Positions 1-5,540 of a stretch of 6,213 bases of DNA are shown here, in pieces. The notes below the pieces were generated by a model. That model was not told where the DNA came from, did not search any database, and worked only from the letters and a program-made list of their open reading frames with translations. The stretch comes from DATKKX01 sp035542775. Lineage in GTDB: Bacteria > Planctomycetota > Phycisphaerae > UBA1845 > UTPLA1. The DNA is taken from NCBI GenBank assembly GCA_035542775.1, contig DATKKX010000484.1, positions 1 through 6,213 of the forward strand, in the 5' to 3' direction. A program made the translations under genes and the position numbers. Numbering within the stretch: the first letter of the stretch is position 1; each line of letters opens with the position of its first letter.

Positions 1-1
1 G

Positions 2-1435
2 CTGCAGGCCTCCTGGTGGATATCGGAGCTCCCGCCGGAGCCGGTCCGATCGTTGGTTCAAGACGACCTGATGTGGTACGGGCGGTTGATCGGGCTGGCG
101 GTCGGTTTCCTGCTCTTGTTGGTGAACTACCACGTATCCGAGGAGGGCGAGCGAAGTGAATTCATCTCGCTGATTCTCTTCTCCACCGCCGGCATCCTGC
201 TGGTGGCCAATGCCAATGACCTGATGCTGCTGTTCCTGGCGTTGGAATTGGTCAGCATCCCGACATACATCCTGATCGGCCTTTCGCGGAAAAGTCTCCT
301 CGCCCAGGAGGCCACGGGAAAATACTTCTTCCTGGGAGCGTTCGCGGCGGCCCTCAACCTGTACGGATTCAGTTTCCTGTACGGCGCGACCGGGACCGCG
401 CAGCTCTTCGGAAGCGCCTCCGGTCGCGACTGCATCTACCTCATCCTGTCGCGGCCGGGCGGTTTGAACGATCCCCTGGTGATGGTGGGCCTGCTCTTGT
501 CGCTCGCCGGTCTCACCTTCAAGATCGCCGCCGTCCCGTTCTATTTCTATGTGGCCGACGTGTATCAGGGCGCGGCTTCGCCGGTCGCGGGGCTTCTGGG
601 ATTTGTGCCCAAGTTCGCCGGTTTCATCGCCATCATCAGGCTGCTTTCGCTGTGCGGCTGGGCCTATGGGGGAGCGGTCTTCTGGCTGCTGTGGGTCCTG
701 GCCGCGGCGACGATGTTTGTGGGCAACACGCTGGCCCTGATGCAGGACAACGTAAAGCGGATGCTGGCTTATTCGAGCATCGCCCACTCGGGCTACATGC
801 TCGTGGCCCTCGTTGCCGGTCCTGGTCCGCAGGGCGGGATGAGCGCGTCGCCCATGCAAAACGGCCTCTCCGCGGCGCTGTTCTACATGGTGGTCTACGG
901 CGTGATGAACCTGGGTGCATTTGCCGTCCTGGCCTACTTCAGGAAGACCGAGTCGGATGGCGAGGATTCCGTTGAGACTCTCCGGGACATCGCCGGCACT
1001 GCCCGGCGGCATCCCTGGGCCTGCCTGGCGCTGGCTATCTGCGTGCTCGGCCTGATGGGATTCCCGCTGACCGCCGGCTTCCTGGGCAAGGTCTATGTCT
1101 TCAGCGCTGGTCTGTCGTCCGGCGCCGGCCCTGCCGCGCAGTATGCCATGGTAGTTCTGGTCGTGCTTGGCGTGATCAACGCCGCTATCGGCGCGGCCTA
1201 CTATCTCCGGATTCTGAGCGCCTGCTACCTTGGGCGGTCGACGGAAAGCATCACACCGTCCCGGTGCGTGGCCCTGCGTCTGGGCATCGCCCTATGCGCA
1301 ATCGCCGTTCTGGCGCTCTTTTTCAAGCCCGGACCGCTCATCGACCGATCCAGGGCGGCCGTCGCCGCCGTACCGGTCATCTCGCCGACCATGACTGCCC
1401 CGACGTTGCCCCCCGGACCCATGCGCCGGCACTGA
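2..1435 (+). CDS. nuoN: NADH-quinone oxidoreductase subunit N (5' end outside window)
   Basis: This is one of the three antiporter-like membrane subunits of respiratory complex I, which moves protons across the cytoplasmic membrane during NADH-to-quinone electron transfer. The frame is open from the left edge; TTG at 53 is only the first possible start inside the window, so the gene is treated as 5'-partial. About 477 residues are visible, close to the family's usual 480-500. Counting from the codon at 53, the residues matching the functionally important charged residues of E. coli NuoN are all kept: Glu65 in LALEL, Lys90 in GKYFFLG, Lys157 in LTFKIAAVPF, Lys187 in FVPKFAG and Lys346 in GFLGKVY. 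Other family signatures are DVYQGA (169-174), NVKRMLAYSSIAHSGY (233-248) and a hydrophobic pattern of about a dozen helices. The last ~15 residues are Pro/Thr-rich and unconserved. nuoN is usually the last nuo gene, which fits the unrelated genes that follow. Family assignment is near certain. Confidence 0.96.
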   Translation: MQASWWISELPPEPVRSLVQDDLMWYGRLIGLAVGFLLLLVNYHVSEEGERSEFISLILFSTAGILLVANANDLMLLFLALELVSIPTYILIGLSRKSLLAQEATGKYFFLGAFAAALNLYGFSFLYGATGTAQLFGSASGRDCIYLILSRPGGLNDPLVMVGLLLSLAGLTFKIAAVPFYFYVADVYQGAASPVAGLLGFVPKFAGFIAIIRLLSLCGWAYGGAVFWLLWVLAAATMFVGNTLALMQDNVKRMLAYSSIAHSGYMLVALVAGPGPQGGMSASPMQNGLSAALFYMVVYGVMNLGAFAVLAYFRKTESDGEDSVETLRDIAGTARRHPWACLALAICVLGLMGFPLTAGFLGKVYVFSAGLSSGAGPAAQYAMVVLVVLGVINAAIGAAYYLRILSACYLGRSTESITPSRCVALRLGIALCAIAVLALFFKPGPLIDRSRAAVAAVPVISPTMTAPTLPPGPMRRH

Positions 1436-1462
1436 AGCGGCGGCGGAACCGCCGACAGCGCA

Positions 1463-1492
1463 TTGCCAATCCCGCGAAAGCGGCTATACAAT
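1463..1492 (+). promoter_or_regulatory. Putative sigma70-type promoter upstream of groES-like gene
   Basis: TTGCCA (1463-1468) matches the -35 consensus at five of six bases, and TACAAT (1487-1492) matches the -10 consensus at five of six, with an 18-base spacer. It lies in the 124-base gap after nuoN and about 70 bases before the groES start. It would let the groES-led group be transcribed independently of the nuo operon. Just upstream, right after the nuoN stop, CGGCGGAACCGCCG (1441-1454 region) can fold into a small GC hairpin, but no T-run follows, so a terminator cannot be claimed. The promoter is a consensus match only. Confidence 0.4.
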
Positions 1493-1547
1493 CCCCGCGC
1501 GAGAACCGGGCAGGCCGCCAGCGATCCGCGGACCGCGCGTCGGGCAC

Positions 1548-1553
1548 GAGGTG
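1548..1553 (+). promoter_or_regulatory. Ribosome binding site that sets the groES start
   Basis: GAGGTG lies six bases before ATG at 1560. A GTG at 1551 in the same frame overlaps this Shine-Dalgarno motif and would have no site of its own, so ATG 1560 is preferred. Confidence 0.55.
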
Positions 1554-1559
1554 CCGGTC

Positions 1560-1889
1560 ATGGCAAGCAACGAGTCAAGAACACGAACGCCGAAGCTCGA
1601 GGTGGTCGAGCCTCTTGGCAAGCGCGTTCTGATCCGCAAGGACGCGGACAAGAAGCAGACCCGGGGAGGGATCCAGCTCCCCGACAACATCGAGATTCCC
1701 ACGATCACCGGGCGCATAGTGGCCGTCTCGCATCAGATCGAGCACGATGAAGACTTCCCACTGGCCCAATACGACAAAGTGCTCTTTAACCCCAAGCACG
1801 CCATCCCGGTCGACTTTGAAGGAGACAATCAGCTCTTCGTGGTGCCGATCGAGGACGTCGTGGCGGTATTTCGCAGAAGCGGCAACTAG
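1560..1889 (+). CDS. GroES-family co-chaperonin, divergent and without an adjacent groEL
   Basis: The product is a 109-residue GroES (Hsp10) family protein, expected to cap a GroEL-type chaperonin in the cytoplasm. After a polar extension of about 14 residues, EPLGKRVLIRKD (17-28) corresponds to the family's PLxDRVxVK strand. KKQTRGGIQLPDN (31-43) corresponds to the mobile loop, with the GGI-x-L hydrophobic patch that contacts GroEL. GRIVAVS (51-57), DKVLFNP (72-78) and the C-terminal VVPIEDVVAVF (94-104) match the core barrel strands and the final IxESDIxAxx segment. Deviations are the N-terminal extension, SHQIEHDEDF in place of the usual VAVGxG turn, and a roof region of unusual sequence. 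No groEL lies within 3 kb downstream, so this may be a paralogue rather than the main GroES. The family call is firm; a housekeeping role is not assured, so the symbol is left blank. Confidence 0.9.
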   Translation: MASNESRTRTPKLEVVEPLGKRVLIRKDADKKQTRGGIQLPDNIEIPTITGRIVAVSHQIEHDEDFPLAQYDKVLFNPKHAIPVDFEGDNQLFVVPIEDVVAVFRRSGN

Positions 1890-1940
1890 GGTCAAGCGGC
1901 TCCTCAACGGGGCCGGCAGATCGGGAGAGGAGAACCAACC

Positions 1941-2972
1941 GTGTCTTTCCGGAGGGCGAGCCGAGCTTTGATTCTGCCGTGTGCGCTGGCGTGTTTTGCC
2001 GCAGGCGCCGCTTTCGTCGAGGACATCATCGGCAGCAAGAGCGGCAAGGTCTATCACCTGTATCCCACCGAATGTGCCACCGCGCGGAAGATCAATCCGG
2101 AGAACATGGTGCGGTTCTCTTCGGCGGCCCAGGCTGAGGGCGCAGGGCGACACCTGTGCAAAACCTGCGAGAAGATCAGGGCCAAGCGCCTGGCGGAGCA
2201 GGCCGGCGGCAAGTCGGACCCGAAGTCCGGCCATACCGGCGGAGCCCGACCGGGACGAGACAAGCCGACGCCCACGACGCAAACGGCCGCCGCGGATCCC
2301 GTCGACACCCCGGTCGTGCCGCAGTTCGCCCGCGTGACCGCTGTCCTGCCCGGCGGGACGCTCGATCTGGATGTCGGTGAAAAAGTGCGGCTGCTCGGCG
2401 TCGTCTGCCCTTCGGATGGTCAGCCTCTCGCGAAAGAGGCGGTACGCTTCGTCGAGGAACAGACCCGCGGGCGGACCGTGCGGTTGTCGCTCGACTCGTC
2501 CGCCGGGCCGTTGGGTCACCGCGATGCCCTGGGCCGTCTGGCCGTATATCTCGCGCCGCAGCCGGACGGACGGGACCTGGGCGGCGAGCTGATCTTTCAA
2601 GGCTATGCCTGGTTCGATCGTGAGGCAAGGTTCGATCGACAATCGGAGTATGCTCGCCGGGAGGAGGAAGCCTGGCGAGACCAGCGGGGCATCTGGAAAC
2701 CGCTGGAAGCCGACGCCGGCAAGATCGAGGTCGTCACGGGCCGATTCGCGACGAGCTACCACGACCCCAAGTGCCCGCACGTCAGCCTGCTGGCCGGCAA
2801 GATCTCCATGACGTTGAACGAGGCAAAGTCTCGCCGCCTCCCGCCATGTCCCTTGTACAAAGCCAGGCGGGCGGTTGAGCAGTCGCCGAGGAACCAGCCC
2901 CCGGCTGCGCCGCAACCGACATCCCGGCCTTCCGAGTCTAAGGAACTTGATCCTCAGACGCCGCAGGAATAG
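1941..2972 (+). CDS. Predicted exported SNase-like protein with two Ada-type zinc modules
   Basis: The product is 343 residues. GTG at 1941 has a strong upstream GAGAGGAGA at 1925-1933. Residues 1-24 look like a signal peptide (RRASR then ALILPCALACFAAGAA), so the protein is probably exported. Residues 34-77 resemble the Ada metal-binding module: VYHLYPTEC, a central MVRFSSAAQAEGAG segment, then CKTC, giving Cys45, Cys73 and Cys76. A low-complexity Pro/Thr/Gly linker covers about 85-125. Residues 128-253 resemble a staphylococcal-nuclease (TNase) domain: ARVTAVLPGGTLDL, VRLLGVVCP, HRDALGRLAVYL, and a helical GIWKPLE end. By eye, the SNase acidic residues are replaced (DGDT becomes PGGT; RLLxVDTPE becomes RLLGVVCPS), while both arginines (Arg150, Arg199) remain, so catalysis is doubtful. 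A second Ada-like module (YHDPKCP to PPCPLY, 273-306) has lost its last cysteine. The Pro-rich tail looks disordered. The gene ends 9 bases before the btpA-like gene. Confidence 0.85.
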   Translation: MSFRRASRALILPCALACFAAGAAFVEDIIGSKSGKVYHLYPTECATARKINPENMVRFSSAAQAEGAGRHLCKTCEKIRAKRLAEQAGGKSDPKSGHTGGARPGRDKPTPTTQTAAADPVDTPVVPQFARVTAVLPGGTLDLDVGEKVRLLGVVCPSDGQPLAKEAVRFVEEQTRGRTVRLSLDSSAGPLGHRDALGRLAVYLAPQPDGRDLGGELIFQGYAWFDREARFDRQSEYARREEEAWRDQRGIWKPLEADAGKIEVVTGRFATSYHDPKCPHVSLLAGKISMTLNEAKSRRLPPCPLYKARRAVEQSPRNQPPAAPQPTSRPSESKELDPQTPQE

Positions 2973-2981
2973 ACAACACCC

Positions 2982-3806
2982 ATGGCACGAACAATGTCGA
3001 ATCGTCACGCGTCGAAACGAAGCACCGACTGGCTGCGAAGTCTGCGTCTGATCGGTATGGTGCATCTGCCCGCCTTGCCCGGCTCGCCGTCGGCCGCCGT
3101 ACCGCTGGACACAATCATGGAGCGGGCCATCGCCGAGGTCAGGTTGCTGGTCGGGACCGGCTTCAACGCGGTGATCGTCGAGAACTTCGGGGATACGCCG
3201 TTCGCAGCGGACCAAGTGCCGCCCGAAACGGTCGCGGCGATGGCCGTCGTGACCGGGCACATCACCCGGACCGTGAGCGTTCCCGTCGGCGTGAACGTGT
3301 TGCGGAATGACGCTCTGGCCGCGCTGGCCGTGGCCGCCGTGACCGGAGCCGCGTTCATCCGCGTCAACGTCCTGTCCGGCACGTACGCGACCGACCAGGG
3401 ACTAATCTCGGGCCGCGCCCGCGAGCTCCTGCAACGGCGGGCACAAGTCGCCCCGCCGATCAAGATTGCCGCCGACGTGCACGTCAAGCACGCGACGCCG
3501 ATAAGCCAGCCGGATATCGCCCTGGCGGCCCACGAAGCCGCCTATCGAAGCAGCGCCGACTGCGTGATCGTCAGCGGCAGCGCCACCGGCTCCCCGGCAA
3601 ATGTGGATGATGTCCGACGGGTCCGGGAAGCCGTGCCCGACCGCCCGATCTGGATCGGTTCCGGCGCGACCGCTGAAACCGTACGGGACTATTTGCAAGT
3701 CGCCAACGCTGTGATTGTCGGCACCTGCTTGAAGCATGAGGGAGAGACGACCGCGGCATTGGACGCCAACCGCGTGCGGGCATTCGCAAGAGTGGCTTTG
3801 AAGTAA
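2982..3806 (+). CDS. BtpA/SgcQ-family TIM-barrel protein
   Basis: The product is 274 residues, the usual size for the BtpA/SgcQ family. The family is named from cyanobacterial BtpA, needed for photosystem I accumulation, and E. coli SgcQ; its enzymatic reaction is not established. Family blocks appear in order: LIGMVHLPALPGSP (23-36), GFNAVIVENFGDTPF (60-74), VPVGVNVLRNDA (100-111), FIRVNVLSGTYATDQGLI (125-142), KIAADVHVKHATP (161-173), CVIVSGSATG (194-203), and PIWIGSGAT with NAVIVGTCLKHEG (222-254). This alternation of strands ending in small or polar residues fits a TIM barrel with phosphate-binding loops at its C-terminal end. ATG 2982 is chosen; AGGAA at 2965-2969 lies 12 bases upstream and overlaps the end of the preceding gene. 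ATG at 2994 is an alternative start. The 9-base gap suggests co-transcription with the SNase-like gene. Nothing here suggests photosynthesis, so the cyanobacterial role should not be carried over. Confidence 0.93.
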   Translation: MARTMSNRHASKRSTDWLRSLRLIGMVHLPALPGSPSAAVPLDTIMERAIAEVRLLVGTGFNAVIVENFGDTPFAADQVPPETVAAMAVVTGHITRTVSVPVGVNVLRNDALAALAVAAVTGAAFIRVNVLSGTYATDQGLISGRARELLQRRAQVAPPIKIAADVHVKHATPISQPDIALAAHEAAYRSSADCVIVSGSATGSPANVDDVRRVREAVPDRPIWIGSGATAETVRDYLQVANAVIVGTCLKHEGETTAALDANRVRAFARVALK

Positions 3807-3996
3807 AGCCGTCGCCTTGGACAGCTTCGCCCCGCCCCCTTAATGGTACCGACGCCCTCACCGGCAGCCCCCGAGACTTATCAGTATCCGCCGGCGTCGT
3901 CGTCTCCATCCCAGATGGCGGCCGCCCCGTCCATGTAAAATCTCCCAAGACCTCCCATTCCCTCGTGCGAGCCCGCCATGGGCGGATTCCTTCGCT

Positions 3997-4020
3997 CGTG
4001 CGAGAATCCCATCTCGCACG
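3997..4020. repeat. Perfect 8-bp hairpin built on a repeated CTCGTGCGAG motif
   Basis: CGTGCGAG (3997-4004) and CTCGCACG (4013-4020) are perfect reverse complements around an 8-base loop. The motif CTCGTGCGAG also occurs 33 bases upstream at 3962-3971. No T-tract follows on either strand, so this is not called a terminator. Confidence 0.5.
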
Positions 4021-4136
4021 CCCTTCCGCGTTCCCCGTTCCCCGTTACGCGTCTCGTGTGCGGCTAGTCTCCACAGACAGCATCTTAGCCTCTTCTGATC
4101 CACGATAAACGTCGACCGTCGACATCTCTCCCAATA

Positions 4137-4152
4137 CCGGGCGTTTGCCCGG
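4137..4152. repeat. Short GC hairpin with GTTT loop
   Basis: CCGGGC (4137-4142) and GCCCGG (4147-4152) form a 6-bp stem closing a GTTT loop. Neither strand has a following run of T, so no function is assigned. Confidence 0.4.
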
Positions 4153-4322
4153 GTCAACTCGCATCGTCGCACTCCTATGCTGCGCCGATCGTGTCGGGAC
4201 CACAGCGACGGCCCGAAGACCAGACAGACCTCTGTGGCAGCCGCGTTCTCGTACACGCTGCTTGCGTCCATCGAAACCAATGAAGGCAGTGCCCGTCAAG
4301 CAGGGTACCGTGTCGATACGAT

Positions 4323-4328
4323 AGGAGA
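4323..4328 (+). promoter_or_regulatory. Ribosome binding site that sets the start of the 91-residue gene
   Basis: AGGAGA lies seven bases before ATG at 4336. The frame is open for another 53 codons upstream to 4177, but that part has no comparable site and an atypical composition, so 4336 is taken as the start. Confidence 0.65.
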
Positions 4329-4335
4329 ACTGACC

Positions 4336-4611
4336 ATGACACCAATGACCGAGACCCCGACGACCAATCCTGTGCAGCACTATCAGAACGTTCCCTTTGG
4401 TGAGGTCCAGACCCCGGGCTGCTATGTCAGCACCACCACCGGCACTCTCTTCAGAATTCCGGCGGAAGCCCTCGCTCTGGGACGCAGCCCGCTGATCGAG
4501 ATCGTGTCCAGGACGGGCACGCTCATGACCAAGATCACTGACGATCCCTGGGTCCCGATCAACAAGGCCCGGCAGCTCTGCGCTGATGCCGATGTTTATC
4601 CCAACTTCTAG
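4336..4611 (+). CDS. Hypothetical 91-residue protein
   Basis: The product is a small soluble protein without signal peptide or membrane segment. The first 15 residues are Thr/Pro-rich and probably disordered. The centre, PGCYVSTTTGTLFRIPAEAL (27-46), alternates hydrophobic and polar residues like short strands. It is followed by a conserved-looking C-terminal block: GRSPLIEIV (49-57) and a TKITDDPWVPINKAR-type segment (65-79) leading to a final NF. I recall similar short planctomycete hypothetical proteins ending in a DDPYVPxxKARxLAAD-like motif, but could not check this, and no function is known to me. The strong AGGAGA site and coherent composition support a real gene. It stands alone: about 530 bases of non-coding DNA precede it, and the next unit is convergent. 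ATG at 4345 (residue 4) is a less likely start. Confidence 0.8.
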   Translation: MTPMTETPTTNPVQHYQNVPFGEVQTPGCYVSTTTGTLFRIPAEALALGRSPLIEIVSRTGTLMTKITDDPWVPINKARQLCADADVYPNF

Positions 4612-4662
4612 GACACCGGACGGTTGTAGAGGTTCGTCTGTGTTTGTCGTGTGATTGAGTGG

Positions 4663-4695
4663 GGCCGTCCTCCCCCATGGGTATCAAGGACGGCC
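4663..4695. repeat. Hairpin 1 of three between convergent units (9-bp stem)
   Basis: GGCCGTCCT (4663-4671) and AGGACGGCC (4687-4695) are perfect reverse complements around a 15-base loop that contains CCCATGGG. It begins about 50 bases after the stop of the 91-residue gene. It could help end transcription from either side, but no T-run follows on either strand, so it is not called an intrinsic terminator. Confidence 0.6.
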
Positions 4696-4706
4696 ATGCA
4701 ACAAAC

Positions 4707-4740
4707 GGCGGGTCTGAGACCTCGTATCGCTCAGCCCGCC
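4707..4740. repeat. Hairpin 2 of three (11-bp stem with one bulge)
   Basis: GGCGGG-t-CTGAG (4707-4718) pairs with CTCAG-CCCGCC (4730-4740), with one bulged T and an 11-base loop. It starts 11 bases after hairpin 1. No T-run follows, and its sequence is unrelated to hairpin 1. Confidence 0.6.
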
Positions 4741-4800
4741 GGAAATACTCTGCTTGACGATACTGTCTTTGCTTCTCAGCCCCCACGGGCGGACTCAATG

Positions 4801-4849
4801 AAGGGTCGGGAGTCGTTTCGACGCCTCATCGCAACGACTGCCGACCCTT
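4801..4849. repeat. Hairpin 3 of three (16-bp stem with one mismatch)
   Basis: AAGGGTCGG (4801-4809) pairs with CCGACCCTT (4841-4849), and AGTCGTT (4811-4817) pairs with AACGACT (4833-4839). A single G/G mismatch separates the two blocks, and the loop is 15 bases. It lies within the last 17 codons of the - strand RHS-derived ORF, which suggests that this 3' tail evolves as structured DNA or RNA rather than as protein. Confidence 0.65.
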
Positions 4850-5079
4850 TCGTAGTAACTGTTTACCGTTCCGCCGGGATCGGGCACCCCTGGGTCCTCC
4901 CCGACCAGCTCTATCCCCCCGCCGTTCACGCACGAGCCGTTCCCCCACTCACTCCCCAGCCACGGCCAGCACCGCCAGTACCCGCAGTGCTCATGCCACG
5001 GCATCTCCGCGTAATCATGGTCCGCCGCGCACCGGAACGTGATGTACCCCCCAACGTTCACCCCGAACGCGTCAAAGAC

Positions 5080-5160
5080 CTGCCCTTGACGTGCCAGCCA
5101 TCGCCGCGGCGATGGTGGTCGCTTGGCGATCGCGGACTGCGTCCCTGGCACGTCAAGGGC
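5080..5160. repeat. 81-bp palindromic element inserted in frame in the RHS fragment
   Basis: Terminal inverted repeats of 16 bp are perfect: GCCCTTGACGTGCCAG at 5082-5097 and its reverse complement at 5145-5160. Next to the left arm is a perfect 18-bp palindrome, CCATCGCCGCGGCGATGG (5098-5115), and GCGATCGC lies at 5126-5133. The direct repeat CCTGCC flanks it at 5079-5084 and 5160-5165, as a duplicated target would. Removing one 81-base unit leaves ...KRQ-VFDAFG..., the expected RHS alignment, with the - strand reading frame kept. No second copy was noticed in the window. Confidence 0.75.
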
Positions 5161-5540
5161 CTGCCGCTTGGCCGTCCCCGTCACCGAATCCACCAGCCCG
5201 GTGATGTTCCCCATGTGGTCGGCCATGTAGGTGTAATCCTGCATCACGTCCGGATTGTCCGACACGAAGCCGCCCGGCATGGGCGAACTCGGGTTATTCG
5301 GCTCGCACGGACCTATCCACGCCGGCGGCGGAGCCCGTACGAGCAATCCGCCGGCCGCTCCTCAAACGGAGCATACGTCGCGTCCCGGTCCCAATGCCCG
5401 TTCCGCACGCTCACCCCGCGCCGGGCAATCAGCCCCAGCGGCCCCCACGTGTACACCGAGATAAACCGCTTGTTCGGCCGACCCTGGATCGCGCTCTCTC
5501 GTTCCACCAAGACTTTCCCGTCCACGCAAACAATGGTCAC

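Larger units (their letters stand above)
3807..4335. other. Non-coding stretch of about 530 bases with short repeats
   Basis: No convincing gene is seen on either strand. CTCGTGCGAG occurs at 3962-3971 and again at 3995-4004, and the second copy pairs with CTCGCACG at 4013-4020. GTTCCCC is repeated in tandem at 4030-4043. GTCGACCGTCGAC at 4111-4123 is a near-palindrome, and a CCGGGC/GCCCGG hairpin with a four-base loop lies at 4137-4152. A small - strand ORF (3881-4012) is possible but weak. No terminator with a T-run follows the btpA-like gene. Confidence 0.5.
4795..5540 (-). pseudogene. RHS/YD-repeat core fragment, frameshifted and truncated
   Basis: RHS proteins are large YD-repeat proteins that form a shell around a C-terminal toxin or effector. 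The - strand shows two pieces in different frames. Piece one, from a GTG at 5540 directly after a TAG, has NKRFISVYTWGPLGLIARRG and NGHWDRDATYAPF, then runs out of frame at 5313. Piece two, open from 5346 to 4795, has SDNPDVMQDYTYMADHMGN-ITGLVDSVTG, then TAKRQ and VFDAFGVN, matching the RHS core pattern YxxDHLGSxxxLVD...RYxYDAFG. The frame change lies at about 5342-5365. An 81-base palindromic insertion adds 27 codons between KRQ and VFDAFG. The N-terminal repeats and the usual downstream core (YY-DPxTGRFLSxDP) are absent. The last ~85 residues, rich in Cys, Trp and His, are unrecognised. It is most likely a decayed or orphan RHS cassette; sequencing error at the frame change cannot be excluded. 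Confidence 0.75.

Noticed and set aside
1575..3260. 561-codon open frame on the - strand opposite groES, the SNase-like gene and the start of the btpA-like gene
   Set aside because: It overlaps three well-supported + strand genes. Its translation is Arg/Gly/Leu-rich low-information sequence with no recognisable motif, as expected for antisense frames in GC-rich coding DNA.
3571..3948. 125-codon - strand frame beginning GDFTWTG
   Set aside because: The opening resembles the start of some secreted-protein repeats, but most of the frame lies antisense to the btpA-like gene and has a shadow-frame composition.
3997..4020. Hairpin as a rho-independent terminator for the btpA-like gene
   Set aside because: There is no T-run on either strand and it lies nearly 200 bases past the stop codon.
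4177..4335. 53-codon upstream extension of the 91-residue gene
   Set aside because: ATG 4336 has a strong AGGAGA at good spacing, while 4177 has none, and the extension is Arg/Ser-rich and unlike the body of the protein.
4663..4849. Integron attC site or CRISPR-like array
   Set aside because: The hairpins differ in sequence and size, no GTTRRRY/RYYYAAC core pair was found, and there are no regularly spaced direct repeats.
5126..5133. GCGATCGC octamer as a cyanobacterial HIP1 site
   Set aside because: A single copy inside a GC-rich palindromic element is not evidence of HIP1, and nothing else in the window points to a cyanobacterium.
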